Assembly: GCA_000383735.1 (NCBI GenBank)
Contig: KB912135.1
Span: forward strand, 20,614-84,613
Direction of reading: 5' to 3'
Length of the DNA: 64,000 nucleotides
Source of the DNA: Verrucomicrobia bacterium SCGC AAA164-M04
Lineage (GTDB): Bacteria > Verrucomicrobiota > Verrucomicrobiae > Verrucomicrobiales > Akkermansiaceae
Shown: piece after piece, positions 55,275 through 63,873 of the stretch
Numbering within the stretch: position 1 is the stretch's first letter
Layout of the letters: every line of letters starts with the position of its first letter
Notes under the pieces: model-generated
Databases searched by the model: none
What the model was told of the DNA's origin: nothing
What the model saw: only the letters and a program-made list of their open reading frames with translations
Translations under genes and position numbers: made by a program

Positions 55275-56810
55275 TCAATATTTAAAGGCAACGGCTTCTC
55301 GATCATTACGCACCAATAAGATTCGCCCTGCCAAAACCGGGTGATTCCAAGTTCGGTGATCTAGAGCGTCAAATTCGAGGACGATCTTCTCTTCTTTTGG
55401 GCTAAGCTCGAGAATCGTAACACCCCCCTGTTCGCCCTGCACGATGATGTGGTCTCCAACCCCAAGGATCTGGCCGTGCCCATAATTCCCTCCGCGCCAA
55501 ACTGACTTCCCACTCTCCAGATCCAAACAAGTCATCCGTCCATCGTTAAGCCCATATAAAAAACCATCTTTTACAATCATGTCGGCGAATTTAGCCTTCA
55601 ATTTAAGACTGTGCCAAAGTTCGGTTGCCTTAAATCCAGTCTCATCCTTTTTAATCTGAATCCGATGGGTCCCATATCCGTAGCCACTACTTGTAATAAC
55701 GGTGTCCCCCACAACGAGCGGTGAAGCACAGTTGCTCTGCGGATTTCTGATCGGAAAGGACCAAAGTTCCTTTCCAGTTTTAATCTCGAATCCGGCCACC
55801 GCCTTTTGCTGAATTGCAACAATCTGTCTCTTCCCCGCTAGAGTCGCTACCACGGGCGAAGCATAGGAGGAGGGATAGTTGCCAGAACGCCATATCAACT
55901 CACCCGTATTTTCAGAAAAAGCTCCAAGACTTTTCTCAGCCTTACTTCCCAAAGTTACGATGACCATGCCATCAACGATCAAGGGGCTGCAACTTTTAGC
56001 CCACTTAGGGACACTTTGATTCGTCTCCTCGAGGATATTTTTTCCCCAAATCACGACCCCTGTTCGGGCATCCAAACAAGTCAAGATACCCGTCGCGCCC
56101 AGCGAATAGACCTTCGAATCTGCCACCGTCGGAGTCGACCGCGGTCCATTGCCCCCCATCGATTCCTCAAATCTAACCTCTTCCGAATGGGTCCACACGG
56201 CATATCCAGTCAGGAGCTCGTAACAAATCGTTGTCTCTATCAAACCTCGCTGATCCATTGTGTAAGCAAAATTTCCGGCAACTGCAAACGCTGACCATCC
56301 CTCGCCCATTTCGATTCTCCATAACTCTTCTGGCACTTTGCCCTCCCAGCCATTCGGCAAAAGTTCACCCGTTACCCAGTTATCCATATTTTGACCTAGA
56401 AACCGTGGAAAGGAGGCAGGACCAGTAGTCTTAATGAGCTCTCCCTCCTGAGCCATTATCCCGTATATTTCAGGCATCTGAGTTGCCGATTGATTAGACC
56501 AGCGCCAGGAAAGTTGGGGGAAAAAGCTACCAGTGTGGCCATCAATTCTCACCAAAGCCCCGGGCAATAACATTAACACAATACCAATCACACGATGTTT
56601 CCAGCGCAACCTACTGAAAAAAATAAGCCAGCTTAACGCCACCCCTATCGCAGCGACCAAAAGAAGTAAATCCACCGCTCCTCCCCACCCTTGCTCTACG
56701 AAGTGTGGAATACTTTTCAGGACAAGCCACGCTACGACCACGACCAATTCCATAATCAAAAGAAAACGCCAGCGGGGCCCTTTCCTAGGGGATGCCAATT
56801 CAGATTTCAT
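55275..56810 (-). CDS. PQQ-like beta-propeller membrane protein
   Basis: The 511-residue protein has two hydrophobic spans near the N-terminus (residues 13-32 and 43-65) plus a third (RVIGIVLMLLPGALV), followed by a propeller of about 330 residues. Repeats with the tryptophan-docking pattern GxxxWxx are visible: ELLTGYAVWTH, DARTGVVIWGK, SENTGELIWRSG, EIKTGKELWSF and LESGKSVWRGG. Such folds occur in BamB and in quinoprotein dehydrogenases, but no PQQ-binding or calcium residues were found. Convergent with the first sulfatase. Confidence 0.82.
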   Translation of the reverse strand: MKSELASPRKGPRWRFLLIMELVVVVAWLVLKSIPHFVEQGWGGAVDLLLLVAAIGVALSWLIFFSRLRWKHRVIGIVLMLLPGALVRIDGHTGSFFPQLSWRWSNQSATQMPEIYGIMAQEGELIKTTGPASFPRFLGQNMDNWVTGELLPNGWEGKVPEELWRIEMGEGWSAFAVAGNFAYTMDQRGLIETTICYELLTGYAVWTHSEEVRFEESMGGNGPRSTPTVADSKVYSLGATGILTCLDARTGVVIWGKNILEETNQSVPKWAKSCSPLIVDGMVIVTLGSKAEKSLGAFSENTGELIWRSGNYPSSYASPVVATLAGKRQIVAIQQKAVAGFEIKTGKELWSFPIRNPQSNCASPLVVGDTVITSSGYGYGTHRIQIKKDETGFKATELWHSLKLKAKFADMIVKDGFLYGLNDGRMTCLDLESGKSVWRGGNYGHGQILGVGDHIIVQGEQGGVTILELSPKEEKIVLEFDALDHRTWNHPVLAGRILLVRNDREAVAFKY

Positions 56811-57284
56811 AAAAGGATCTTATCCCGAAAAGCCCATCTCTCAAGTCCCTCGTCTCCTTTAAACGTTAGTTCAATAATTCCCATTCAAAACAAAAGGTCC
56901 TCCCTTCGCCTATAAAAGTCTACAAGAGCAAGATCTAGAACACTCAAGCACCAAAGAGATTTCCCGTAGATCTCGCCCCCTCTAAAAAATAAAGCTGCTC
57001 CCAGGCTAAAGACATAACTTAATTGAGTAGCTAGAGCAACAGAATCGCCTCCCACATCAAACGACTCAGTAATTGGCGATAATGATCAACGACCACAACC
57101 TTAAATCAATCGACGCCTGTAAAAACCCCGAATAACTTGCTCCTAAGGTCAAGACCTATCCCAGAAGGATCAAGGATGGAACAGGCCAGCAGGATTCAGA
57201 AAAATAGCAGATCTTGAAAAAACGGTCACCCAAAAGGAAAACTAAGGCTAGAAACGAAAACACTAACTACCCGCGTGAACTGAA
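56811..57284. other. intergenic region upstream of the second sulfatase
   Basis: These 474 bases between the divergent PQQ-like and sulfatase genes hold no protein-like ORF, RNA gene, repeat or clear hairpin that I can see. Stops are frequent in all frames. Divergent promoters are expected but not identifiable. Confidence 0.45.
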
Positions 57285-58967
57285 ATGAAATCCCTTCTCC
57301 TCCTCTTAATCGCTCCTTGTCTACTTTCGGCAACCACCACGGATAAACCCAACATCCTCTTCATTTCAGTTGACGATCTTAACGATTGGATTAGCCCACT
57401 AGGTGGTCACCCTCAGAGTATCACGCCTAATTTTCAGCGCCTTGCTAACCAGTCGGTCCTCTTTACCAACGCCCACTGCCCTGCCCCCGCTTGCGGCCCG
57501 TGCCGCGCAGCAGTTCTTTCAGGAATTCCCCCATACCGATCGGGTCTCTACGAAAACATGCAGCCGCTAAGACAAGTGATGCCCGACATCACTCTCATGC
57601 CTCGATTCTTTTCAAATCACGGATACCACTCTTCTGGTTCCGGCAAGATTCTACATTATGTCATCGATCCTCGATCATGGGACAACTACTTCCCTGAGAA
57701 AGAAAAAGACAATCCATTTCCCTTCACACACTACCCCGACAAGCGTCCGGTATCACTTTCGCGCGGCGGCCCTTGGCAATACATCGAGACAGATTGGGGG
57801 CCACTTGAAGTCACGGATAAAGAATTCGGAGGTGACTACTCGGTAGCGGAGTGGGTTTCAAAGCAACTTGCTAATCCTCCGACTGATAAACCATTTTTTT
57901 TAGCCTGCGGTTTTTATCGACCCCATGAACCATGGTTTGTTCCAGCAAAGTATTTCGCACCCTTTCCTCTTGAGAAATTAAAATTGCCGCCCGGTTACCT
58001 TCCTAATGATCTCGATGATATACCGCCTGCTGGACAAGCGCTGGCTCGAAATCGTTACTTCCCCCATATTCAGAAAAGCGGCGAATGGAAAGCTGGTGTC
58101 CAAGGATACCTTGCATCGATTCACTTCGCAGATGCCATGCTCGGAAATGTTTTAGATGCCCTTGATCAGTCCCCACGCCGTAAAAACACCATCGTCGTTC
58201 TTTGGTCGGACCACGGATGGCACCTTGGCGAAAAAGAACATTGGCAAAAGTTTACAGGGTGGCGCGCTTGCTCGCGTGTCCCTATGATGATTCTTGCCCC
58301 AGGGATCAACCCAAGCGTCTGCGATCAACCAGTCTCTACCATCGATCTATTCAAAACTTTAACTTCGCTGTCAGGGATTACCGCACCCGAAAACATTTCG
58401 GGCACAGACCTTTCTCCCTTACTCAAAGATCCGAATTTAGACTGGCCTCATATCGCACTCACCCAACTCCGAGGCCCCGACGCCTACGCGCTTTCTGGAA
58501 AAGATTTTCGCTATATTCATTACGCAAATAACGAAGAGGAACTTTATAACATCTCGGAAGATCAATACGAGCACACCAACCTCGCGAAGAACAAGGAATA
58601 TGAAGATATACTCATAAAGTTTAGAGAGGAAGGACCATCAAAGGGAGTTCCTCTGCGGCAAAAGAGACAATCAAATAGCGTGAGAAAGACTCCACTCGTG
58701 GAGTTAGACCGCAAGAACAAACCTCTCCCCTCACGAAAGTCCTCTACCCGCGTTCCTTTCGCTATCAAAAATTCAAGCAGCGAACATTTACAGATTTTCT
58801 GGATTAACCAACAAGGACAGCGAAAGGCCTTCGGTAAAGTCCACAAAGCCTCAAATCGAATCATGCAAAGCCATGTCGGCCATTCATGGGTGATCGAAAA
58901 CGAAAAGGGTAAATTTCTCGGCTCTGTGATCATTCCCAAAAAGGGAGCCCGGATTACTATCGAATGA
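57285..58967 (+). CDS. secreted sulfatase (iduronate-2-sulfatase-like)
   Basis: The 560-residue protein starts with a signal peptide (KSLLLLLIAPCLLSA). Metal-site sequence ILFISVDDLNDWI is followed by the formylglycine motif CGPCR at residues 70-74 and AAVLSGIPPYRSGLYEN; Cys70 should be converted to formylglycine. VVLWSDHGWHLGEKEHWQKF near 300 is the second metal site. This arrangement with DDLNDWI and HGWHLGEKEHW is characteristic of iduronate-2-sulfatase-like enzymes (S1_7-type). The C-terminal 90 residues are a small beta domain. Confidence 0.92.
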   Translation: MKSLLLLLIAPCLLSATTTDKPNILFISVDDLNDWISPLGGHPQSITPNFQRLANQSVLFTNAHCPAPACGPCRAAVLSGIPPYRSGLYENMQPLRQVMPDITLMPRFFSNHGYHSSGSGKILHYVIDPRSWDNYFPEKEKDNPFPFTHYPDKRPVSLSRGGPWQYIETDWGPLEVTDKEFGGDYSVAEWVSKQLANPPTDKPFFLACGFYRPHEPWFVPAKYFAPFPLEKLKLPPGYLPNDLDDIPPAGQALARNRYFPHIQKSGEWKAGVQGYLASIHFADAMLGNVLDALDQSPRRKNTIVVLWSDHGWHLGEKEHWQKFTGWRACSRVPMMILAPGINPSVCDQPVSTIDLFKTLTSLSGITAPENISGTDLSPLLKDPNLDWPHIALTQLRGPDAYALSGKDFRYIHYANNEEELYNISEDQYEHTNLAKNKEYEDILIKFREEGPSKGVPLRQKRQSNSVRKTPLVELDRKNKPLPSRKSSTRVPFAIKNSSSEHLQIFWINQQGQRKAFGKVHKASNRIMQSHVGHSWVIENEKGKFLGSVIIPKKGARITIE

Positions 58968-59096
58968 CGACTTTAAGAACTGGCTCTCGAGCTTGCATTT
59001 AGCGAGTCGACCTTTTGTGTAAGAGACACACCGCTTGATGTGGGTAAAATTTTACGGCGAAAGATTCTTCCAAATCAAAAAACTCCCCACTGATCC

Positions 59097-59462
59097 TTAA
59101 AATTCACCTCGGAAGGAACATCTAGCGGTTGGTGTCTCATAAATAACAATCTCACATAACCCGAGCAAATCGTCCTCAAGTTTTCGCCAAAACCAAGCCG
59201 CCATCACCTCGATAGTTGGACTTTCCAGCCCCTTAATATCATTAAGATAACTGTGATCCATGCGATCAATCAGCGGATTCATGGCATCAGAGATGCATTT
59301 ATGATCATAAACCCAACCAATTTCCGGATCCACCTCGCCCTCGACATGAATCTCAACCTTGAAGCTATGACCATGCATCTGTCGACATTTATGGTCAGCA
59401 GGTAGACTCGGTAAAGTGTGAGCTGCTTCAAAGCGGAAGTCCTTGATGATTCGTGCGCGCAT
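59097..59462 (-). CDS. queD: 6-carboxy-5,6,7,8-tetrahydropterin synthase
   Basis: QueD makes 6-carboxytetrahydropterin from dihydroneopterin triphosphate, second step of 7-deazaguanine (queuosine) synthesis. The ORF extends to 59567, but MRARIIKDFRFEAAHTL at 59462 is the family start, giving 121 residues. Zinc ligands are the His in EAAH and in CRQMHGHSF, whose Cys is catalytic; YDHKCISD, DHSYLND and ESPTIEVMA also match. It is divergent from trpA with 76 bases between starts. tgt at 40987 belongs to the same pathway. Confidence 0.94.
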   Translation of the reverse strand: MRARIIKDFRFEAAHTLPSLPADHKCRQMHGHSFKVEIHVEGEVDPEIGWVYDHKCISDAMNPLIDRMDHSYLNDIKGLESPTIEVMAAWFWRKLEDDLLGLCEIVIYETPTARCSFRGEF

Positions 59463-59538
59463 AATTCCTAAAAGAGATGTGACTGAGGTGAGGATAGGCT
59501 TGTCTCCTCTGCCGTCCATCGCCAAGTTGCTTTCGTTT

Positions 59539-60342
59539 ATGGCCAATCGTATTGACACTACTTTCACCCACCTTCGCGAACAAGACCGGAAAGCCTTCGT
59601 TGCCTATGTCGCAGGTGGAGACCCTAATTTTGATCGCTCGCTCGAGATCCTGCATACTCTCTCCGATGCTGGAGCCGATATCATCGAACTCGGAATTCCA
59701 TTTTCGGATCCTATGGCAGATGGAATCGTCAATCAATTGGCAGCGGATCGCGCCCTCAAGTCGGGAATGAGCTCGCATCGCATTATCGATCTCATTAAGG
59801 CCTTTCGTAAGACCCACGATACTCCGCTAGTCCTCTTCACCTATCTGAACCCAGTCTACGCCTATGGTTTTGAGGCCTTTCATAATGATGCAGCAGCAGC
59901 AGGAGCGGACGGTATTCTGCTGCTTGACCTCCCCCCTTCTCAAGCAGCAGTGAACCCTGAATTCCTTCACGGGAAAGCTCTTCATCATATTCATCTCATC
60001 GCGCCCACCACCCCTCCGGCCCGTCGTCAATCTCTCGCCGAATCATCACAAGGATTCATTTACGCCCTCTCCCGGACCGGAGTCACTGGAACTCATTCTG
60101 CACCCTCTGAGAGTATCGCCACTCAAGTCGCTGAAATCCGCGAAATCACAAAGACTCCGATTTGCGTGGGATTTGGGATCACCACTCCAGAGCAAGCAGC
60201 CCAAGTTGCAGGCTACGCCGATGGCGTAATTGTAGGTTCGGCAATTGTAAGAAAGATTCAAGAAAACGCTAATGATCCCAATGTCGCCCAAAAACTGAGG
60301 GGATTTGTGACCCCTCTCATCAAAGCAACCCACGCCGCATAA
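59539..60342 (+). CDS. trpA: tryptophan synthase alpha chain
   Basis: TrpA cleaves indole-3-glycerol phosphate to indole. The frame opens at 59443, but MANRIDTTFTHLREQ at 59539 is the natural start, giving 267 residues. The TIM barrel shows VAYVAGGDPNFDRS, IELGIPFSDPMADG with catalytic Glu and Asp, FTYLNPVYAYGF, LLLDLPP, and VGFGITTPEQA, with GSAIV phosphate-binding near the end. It precedes dapF by seven bases, so the two are co-transcribed. trpB is not in the window. Confidence 0.96.
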   Translation: MANRIDTTFTHLREQDRKAFVAYVAGGDPNFDRSLEILHTLSDAGADIIELGIPFSDPMADGIVNQLAADRALKSGMSSHRIIDLIKAFRKTHDTPLVLFTYLNPVYAYGFEAFHNDAAAAGADGILLLDLPPSQAAVNPEFLHGKALHHIHLIAPTTPPARRQSLAESSQGFIYALSRTGVTGTHSAPSESIATQVAEIREITKTPICVGFGITTPEQAAQVAGYADGVIVGSAIVRKIQENANDPNVAQKLRGFVTPLIKATHAA

Positions 60343-60348
60343 ACTGAC

Positions 60349-61152
60349 ATGATACTAAATTTCACCAAAATGAACGGAGCCGGAAACGACTTCGTGATCA
60401 TCGACAATCGCGATCTCAAGAAGAGCCTCAACAAGGATAAAATCGCACATCTTTGCGATCGCCACCGCGGTATTGGTGCCGACGGGCTACTCGCAGTAGA
60501 GCCAGCAGAAGGTGAGGCCGATGTTAAGTTCCGCTACTATAATGCGGACGGCGGTGAAGCTGAAATGTGTGGTAATGGCGCCCGCTGCTTCGGCCGTTAT
60601 ACCGCCCGCCTTCTCGGTGAAAATCTTAACAGCCTAACCTTTGAAACGATAGCGGGAACGCTCCGAGCTGAATTGATCGGTGATGAGGTCTGCATCGATA
60701 TGTCAGACCCTGTTGATCTAAAAATGGAAGCCCTAATCGAAGCAGCTGGGCCAGTCCACAATCTCAACACGGGAGTTCCACATGCCGTCGTTTTTGTCGA
60801 GGACCTCGAAAGCTGTGACATTCTTAAAAATGGTGCAGCGATTCGGTATCATGACTCGTATGAACCAAATGGAACCAACGTAAACTTCGTCAGCGTCATT
60901 GAATCGCAGCACCTTTCAGTCCGCACCTACGAACGTGGAGTCGAGGGAGAAACACTGGCGTGCGGCACGGGAATCACCGCCTGCGCTCTCATTCACCATC
61001 TCCAAACCGGTGCACCTTCTCCAATCAGAACCGATGTTCGTGGCGGCGAAACCCTCTCAATTGCATTTGAATCAGGCCCCAATCGTAGTTTTTCGAAGGT
61101 TACCCTGACTGGACCTGCCGATTTCGTGTTTGATGGAGTCATCACGATCTAG
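60349..61152 (+). CDS. dapF: diaminopimelate epimerase
   Basis: DapF interconverts LL- and meso-diaminopimelate for lysine and peptidoglycan. The 267-residue product has FTKMNGAGNDFVIID at the start, EMCGNGARCFGRY with the first catalytic Cys near residue 73, NTGVPHAVVFV, and GETLACGTGITACAL with the second catalytic Cys near 205. Length is typical. It is linked to trpA, and the toxin-antitoxin pair begins 55 bases downstream. Confidence 0.97.
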   Translation: MILNFTKMNGAGNDFVIIDNRDLKKSLNKDKIAHLCDRHRGIGADGLLAVEPAEGEADVKFRYYNADGGEAEMCGNGARCFGRYTARLLGENLNSLTFETIAGTLRAELIGDEVCIDMSDPVDLKMEALIEAAGPVHNLNTGVPHAVVFVEDLESCDILKNGAAIRYHDSYEPNGTNVNFVSVIESQHLSVRTYERGVEGETLACGTGITACALIHHLQTGAPSPIRTDVRGGETLSIAFESGPNRSFSKVTLTGPADFVFDGVITI

Positions 61153-61195
61153 GAAAGATGCGGCTTTCCACCATGGAATTTGTATGGTTTTCTTT

Positions 61196-61201
61196 AAGGA
61201 G
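61196..61201 (+). promoter_or_regulatory. strong ribosome-binding site of the toxin gene
   Basis: AAGGAG lies five bases before the ATG at 61207. Canonical Shine-Dalgarno sequences are rare elsewhere in this window, so this gene probably is translated more efficiently or was acquired from another background. Confidence 0.6.
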
Positions 61202-61206
61202 AAACA

Positions 61207-61485
61207 ATGGAACTTGATTTCACAGATACTCCTTTCGACACCAGATCGATTAAGCCCCACGAGATCGAGGAGGTTTTCGAGGATCCGTTTTCAATTCGAC
61301 TCCTCCCCGACAACGAACGCGCTGATGGCGAAGCCCGGTTTTACTTGATTGGCAAGACCATCGGAAGCCGGGGGCTGTTTCTTTCTTTTTGGTCAAACGG
61401 AAAAAAAGCGCGGGTAGTTTCAGCCCGCGACCTCGTTCAAGACGAGGAAACTTATTATGAGCGTAAGTTAGCTGAAATGAAATAA
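61207..61485 (+). CDS. brnT: BrnT-type toxin
   Basis: A 92-residue DUF497/BrnT-like ribonuclease toxin. It shows the family elements IKPHEIEEVFEDPFSI near residue 18, ARFYLIGKTIGSRGLFLSF in the strands near 44, and the C-terminal RVVSARDLVQDEETYYERKL helix region, typical of RVISARxAxxxE-type endings. BrnT cleaves RNA and is blocked by BrnA; it pairs with the gene 15 bases downstream. Strong SD sequence upstream. Family assignment is good; toxicity is inferred. Confidence 0.85.
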   Translation: MELDFTDTPFDTRSIKPHEIEEVFEDPFSIRLLPDNERADGEARFYLIGKTIGSRGLFLSFWSNGKKARVVSARDLVQDEETYYERKLAEMK

Positions 61486-61500
61486 CCACCCTCTTATTTA

Positions 61501-61788
61501 ATGAACACCATCTCAGATTGGAACGACGTTCCTGATTTTGAAACCGATGAACAGGAGCATCAATTTTGGTCTGAGCATTCATTGAACCCTCGACTTATCA
61601 ATGCCTCGGTTCACGCCCCAGACTCCAAGGAGTCGACCACAATAACCCTCCGATTTGATCCCCGAATGCTTTCTCGCATCAAGCGGATTGCCAGATCACG
61701 ATTTCTAAATTACCAATCGATGATGAAACAGTGGCTCGCCGAACGAATGGAGGAAGAGATACGCCGCAGTGGGGAACAAGATTCGTAA
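61501..61788 (+). CDS. BrnA/CopG-like antitoxin
   Basis: A 95-residue protein beginning at 61501, 15 bases after the toxin stop. The N-terminal half is acidic (SDWNDVPDFETDEQEHQFW), and the C-terminal half is a ribbon-helix-helix: ITLRFDPRMLSRIKRIA, then NYQSMMKQWLAERMEEE. This order matches type II BrnT-BrnA operons, in which the antitoxin binds DNA and represses its own promoter. The end of the gene lies 30 bases upstream of the VanZ-like start. Assignment rests on context and fold. Confidence 0.8.
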   Translation: MNTISDWNDVPDFETDEQEHQFWSEHSLNPRLINASVHAPDSKESTTITLRFDPRMLSRIKRIARSRFLNYQSMMKQWLAERMEEEIRRSGEQDS

Positions 61789-61817
61789 GTCCAGCTCAGG
61801 TAGAATTCAACACTGGT

Positions 61818-62216
61818 ATGACTTCCAAAAGGCTTCGCCAAAGCCCTAAATTTTGGATTGGCTGTTTTACCCTCTGGTTCGCCGTTCTCAATCTACTGTC
61901 CCACGGAAACAAATTCCATCCGCCAGGCGTATTTGCTTTTGATATTCCCCACTTTGATAAAATAGTTCACTTCGGATTCTTTTTCGGAGGAAGCGGCCTT
62001 CTTTCAGCGTCACTTTTCTTAGCAAAAAGACCATCTTGGCGCAGTCTCATCCTTACCGTTACATTCTCTCTTTCACTGGTTGGTATTTGGGATGAATTCC
62101 ATCAATCATTTTTTGAAAACCGAACCGGTAATGACCCAGGTGACTGGCTCGCGGATACCCTTGGGGCCTTTTGGGGCAGCATCATTTTTCGCAGATATCA
62201 TAAATGCCTTTCGTAA
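61818..62216 (+). CDS. VanZ-like membrane protein
   Basis: The frame extends upstream to 61731, overlapping the antitoxin, but the ATG at 61818 (MTSKRLRQSPKFW) is preferable, giving 132 residues. Four hydrophobic spans are visible, with FDIPHFDKIVHFGFFFGG (conserved DKxxHF) in the first loop and IWDEFHQSFFENRTGNDPGD, the VanZ signature with E-x-x-Q, before DWLADTLGAFWG. VanZ-like proteins have no fixed role; some affect glycopeptide sensitivity or cell-surface properties. Confidence 0.83.
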   Translation: MTSKRLRQSPKFWIGCFTLWFAVLNLLSHGNKFHPPGVFAFDIPHFDKIVHFGFFFGGSGLLSASLFLAKRPSWRSLILTVTFSLSLVGIWDEFHQSFFENRTGNDPGDWLADTLGAFWGSIIFRRYHKCLS

Positions 62217-62280
62217 CCGTGAATCTCGTCCATTTCCACTTGCGGATCAAGGAATCAGCCCGAGTTTTCTCTAACATATT

Positions 62281-62895
62281 ATGATCTCGTTTCTCACCCA
62301 TCCTTTGACCACCTTCTTCGGTGGGGCAGTTCTAGCCCTTATCGGGATTGGGATTCTCCTGAGCACGAAGATGGAGGGTAACAAAACCGCTCAATTTGTT
62401 AAGGATTACCGTGCTGCAATGACCAAGGCGGGAGAATCCGGACCATCAGCCAACTCCTCTGCAGAGGCTGCAGCCATCCAACGTTTTTCCGAATTCCTCA
62501 AAAACGTCGGAGATCGGATCTATCTCGAAGACCAAACCGCTAACGTATATGCCGAGGGAGCCTATCTCGACGATACAATTGCAACTCACTACGGTCCTGA
62601 CGAAATTCAAAGCTACTTCCTTCAAACAGCAGAAACGATGACGTCCTTCGAAGTAAATATTCTAGATTCGGTTCGATCGGGAGCTGATCACTACATTCGT
62701 TGGGAAATGATTTTTGCTGCGCCAAAACTAGCAAGTGGGGATCCAATCCACTCGGTCGGAATCAGTCAAGTGAGATTCAATGAAAATGGTAAAGTTGTGT
62801 TCCACCAAGATTTTTGGGATTCGGGACGACATATTTTCGGACAAATTCCGGTTGTTGGTGGAATGATTGGAATCATAAAAAATCGAATGAAATAG
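62281..62895 (+). CDS. SnoaL-like (NTF2 fold) protein with N-terminal membrane anchor
   Basis: A 204-residue protein with one hydrophobic N-terminal span (residues 8-27: TTFFGGAVLALIGIGILL), a helical linker, and a domain of about 120 residues (YLEDQTANVYAEGAYLDDT, DEIQSYFLQTAETMTSF, RWEMIFAAPKL, QDFWDSGRHIFGQIP) with the SnoaL/NTF2 arrangement. Such domains commonly stand beside the desaturase and FAD oxidoreductase of lipid-modification clusters. It ends nine bases before the desaturase gene. Function not established. Confidence 0.75.
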   Translation: MISFLTHPLTTFFGGAVLALIGIGILLSTKMEGNKTAQFVKDYRAAMTKAGESGPSANSSAEAAAIQRFSEFLKNVGDRIYLEDQTANVYAEGAYLDDTIATHYGPDEIQSYFLQTAETMTSFEVNILDSVRSGADHYIRWEMIFAAPKLASGDPIHSVGISQVRFNENGKVVFHQDFWDSGRHIFGQIPVVGGMIGIIKNRMK

Positions 62896-62904
62896 GAGTG
62901 GAGT

Positions 62905-63873
62905 ATGGCTGAAAAAACTCAGAAAAAGCAGCGATCGCTATCGACACCTATTCGGGTGATCGGTCAATGGTTGGATTCTGACTTCCGTAGGGAGGAATTA
63001 CTCAGTCCAGAATCCCTACCCGACCAGATGAACTGGGAAAGAACTCTTCCTTTTATTTTTCTTCATCTTGGATGTCTTGCCGTTTTTCTAGTCGGTTTCT
63101 CATGGGTCTCGGCCGCTTCCGCAATTTTTCTCTACCTTTTGCGAATGTTCGCCATCACAGGCTTTTACCATCGCTACTTTTCTCATCGTAGTTTCAAAAC
63201 GTCACGAGTCGTTCAATTCTTTTTTGCACTTCTAGGCAACAGCTCTATGCAGCGTGGTCCCCTTTGGTGGGCAGCCACGCATCGTCACCATCATAAGCAC
63301 TCCGACGAAAAGGTTGATGCACATTCTCCTGTTCATCACGGCTTCACCTGGTCCCACATTGGCTGGTTAACCTCCATGAAGAATTTCCCCACAGACTACC
63401 AAGTTATTCCAGATCTCAAAAAGTTTCCTGAGCTAGTTTTTCTCAATCGCTTCGATCAAATCGTCCCCTTCATTTACGGATTACTCATGATCTCGATAGG
63501 AGCCGTGCTAGAGATATTCGCTCCAAGTTTAAATGTTACCATGTGGCAATTTTTCATCTGGACCTTCTTTATTAGCACAACCGCTCTTCTCCACGGGACG
63601 CTCTTTATCAATTCGCTTGCCCACGTTTGGGGAAAGCGCCCTTACGAAACAAAAGATGACAGCCGGAATTCTTTTTTACTTTCGCTTATTACCTTAGGTG
63701 AGGGTTGGCACAACAATCACCATCGCTATCCCCATTCAACCCGGCAAGGATTTCGTGCCGCAGAAGTTGACTTTACCTACTACGGCCTCAAGGCCCTATC
63801 ATGGATCGGTTTGATTTGGGATCTCAAACCTGTCCCGAATAAGATCAAAGAGGAGGGCCAAAGCCTCTCATGA
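62905..63873 (+). CDS. membrane fatty acid (acyl-CoA) desaturase
   Basis: The 322-residue protein has hydrophobic pairs near residues 48-80 and 190-235 and the three histidine boxes of integral diiron desaturases: HRYFSHRSF near residue 95, HRHHHKHSD near 130, and GWHNNHHRYPHS near 270. These bind the diiron centre that inserts a double bond in acyl chains (delta-9 type is usual). It overlaps the next gene by four bases and follows the SnoaL-like gene closely. Assignment of the regiospecificity is not possible from sequence. Confidence 0.93.
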   Translation: MAEKTQKKQRSLSTPIRVIGQWLDSDFRREELLSPESLPDQMNWERTLPFIFLHLGCLAVFLVGFSWVSAASAIFLYLLRMFAITGFYHRYFSHRSFKTSRVVQFFFALLGNSSMQRGPLWWAATHRHHHKHSDEKVDAHSPVHHGFTWSHIGWLTSMKNFPTDYQVIPDLKKFPELVFLNRFDQIVPFIYGLLMISIGAVLEIFAPSLNVTMWQFFIWTFFISTTALLHGTLFINSLAHVWGKRPYETKDDSRNSFLLSLITLGEGWHNNHHRYPHSTRQGFRAAEVDFTYYGLKALSWIGLIWDLKPVPNKIKEEGQSLS

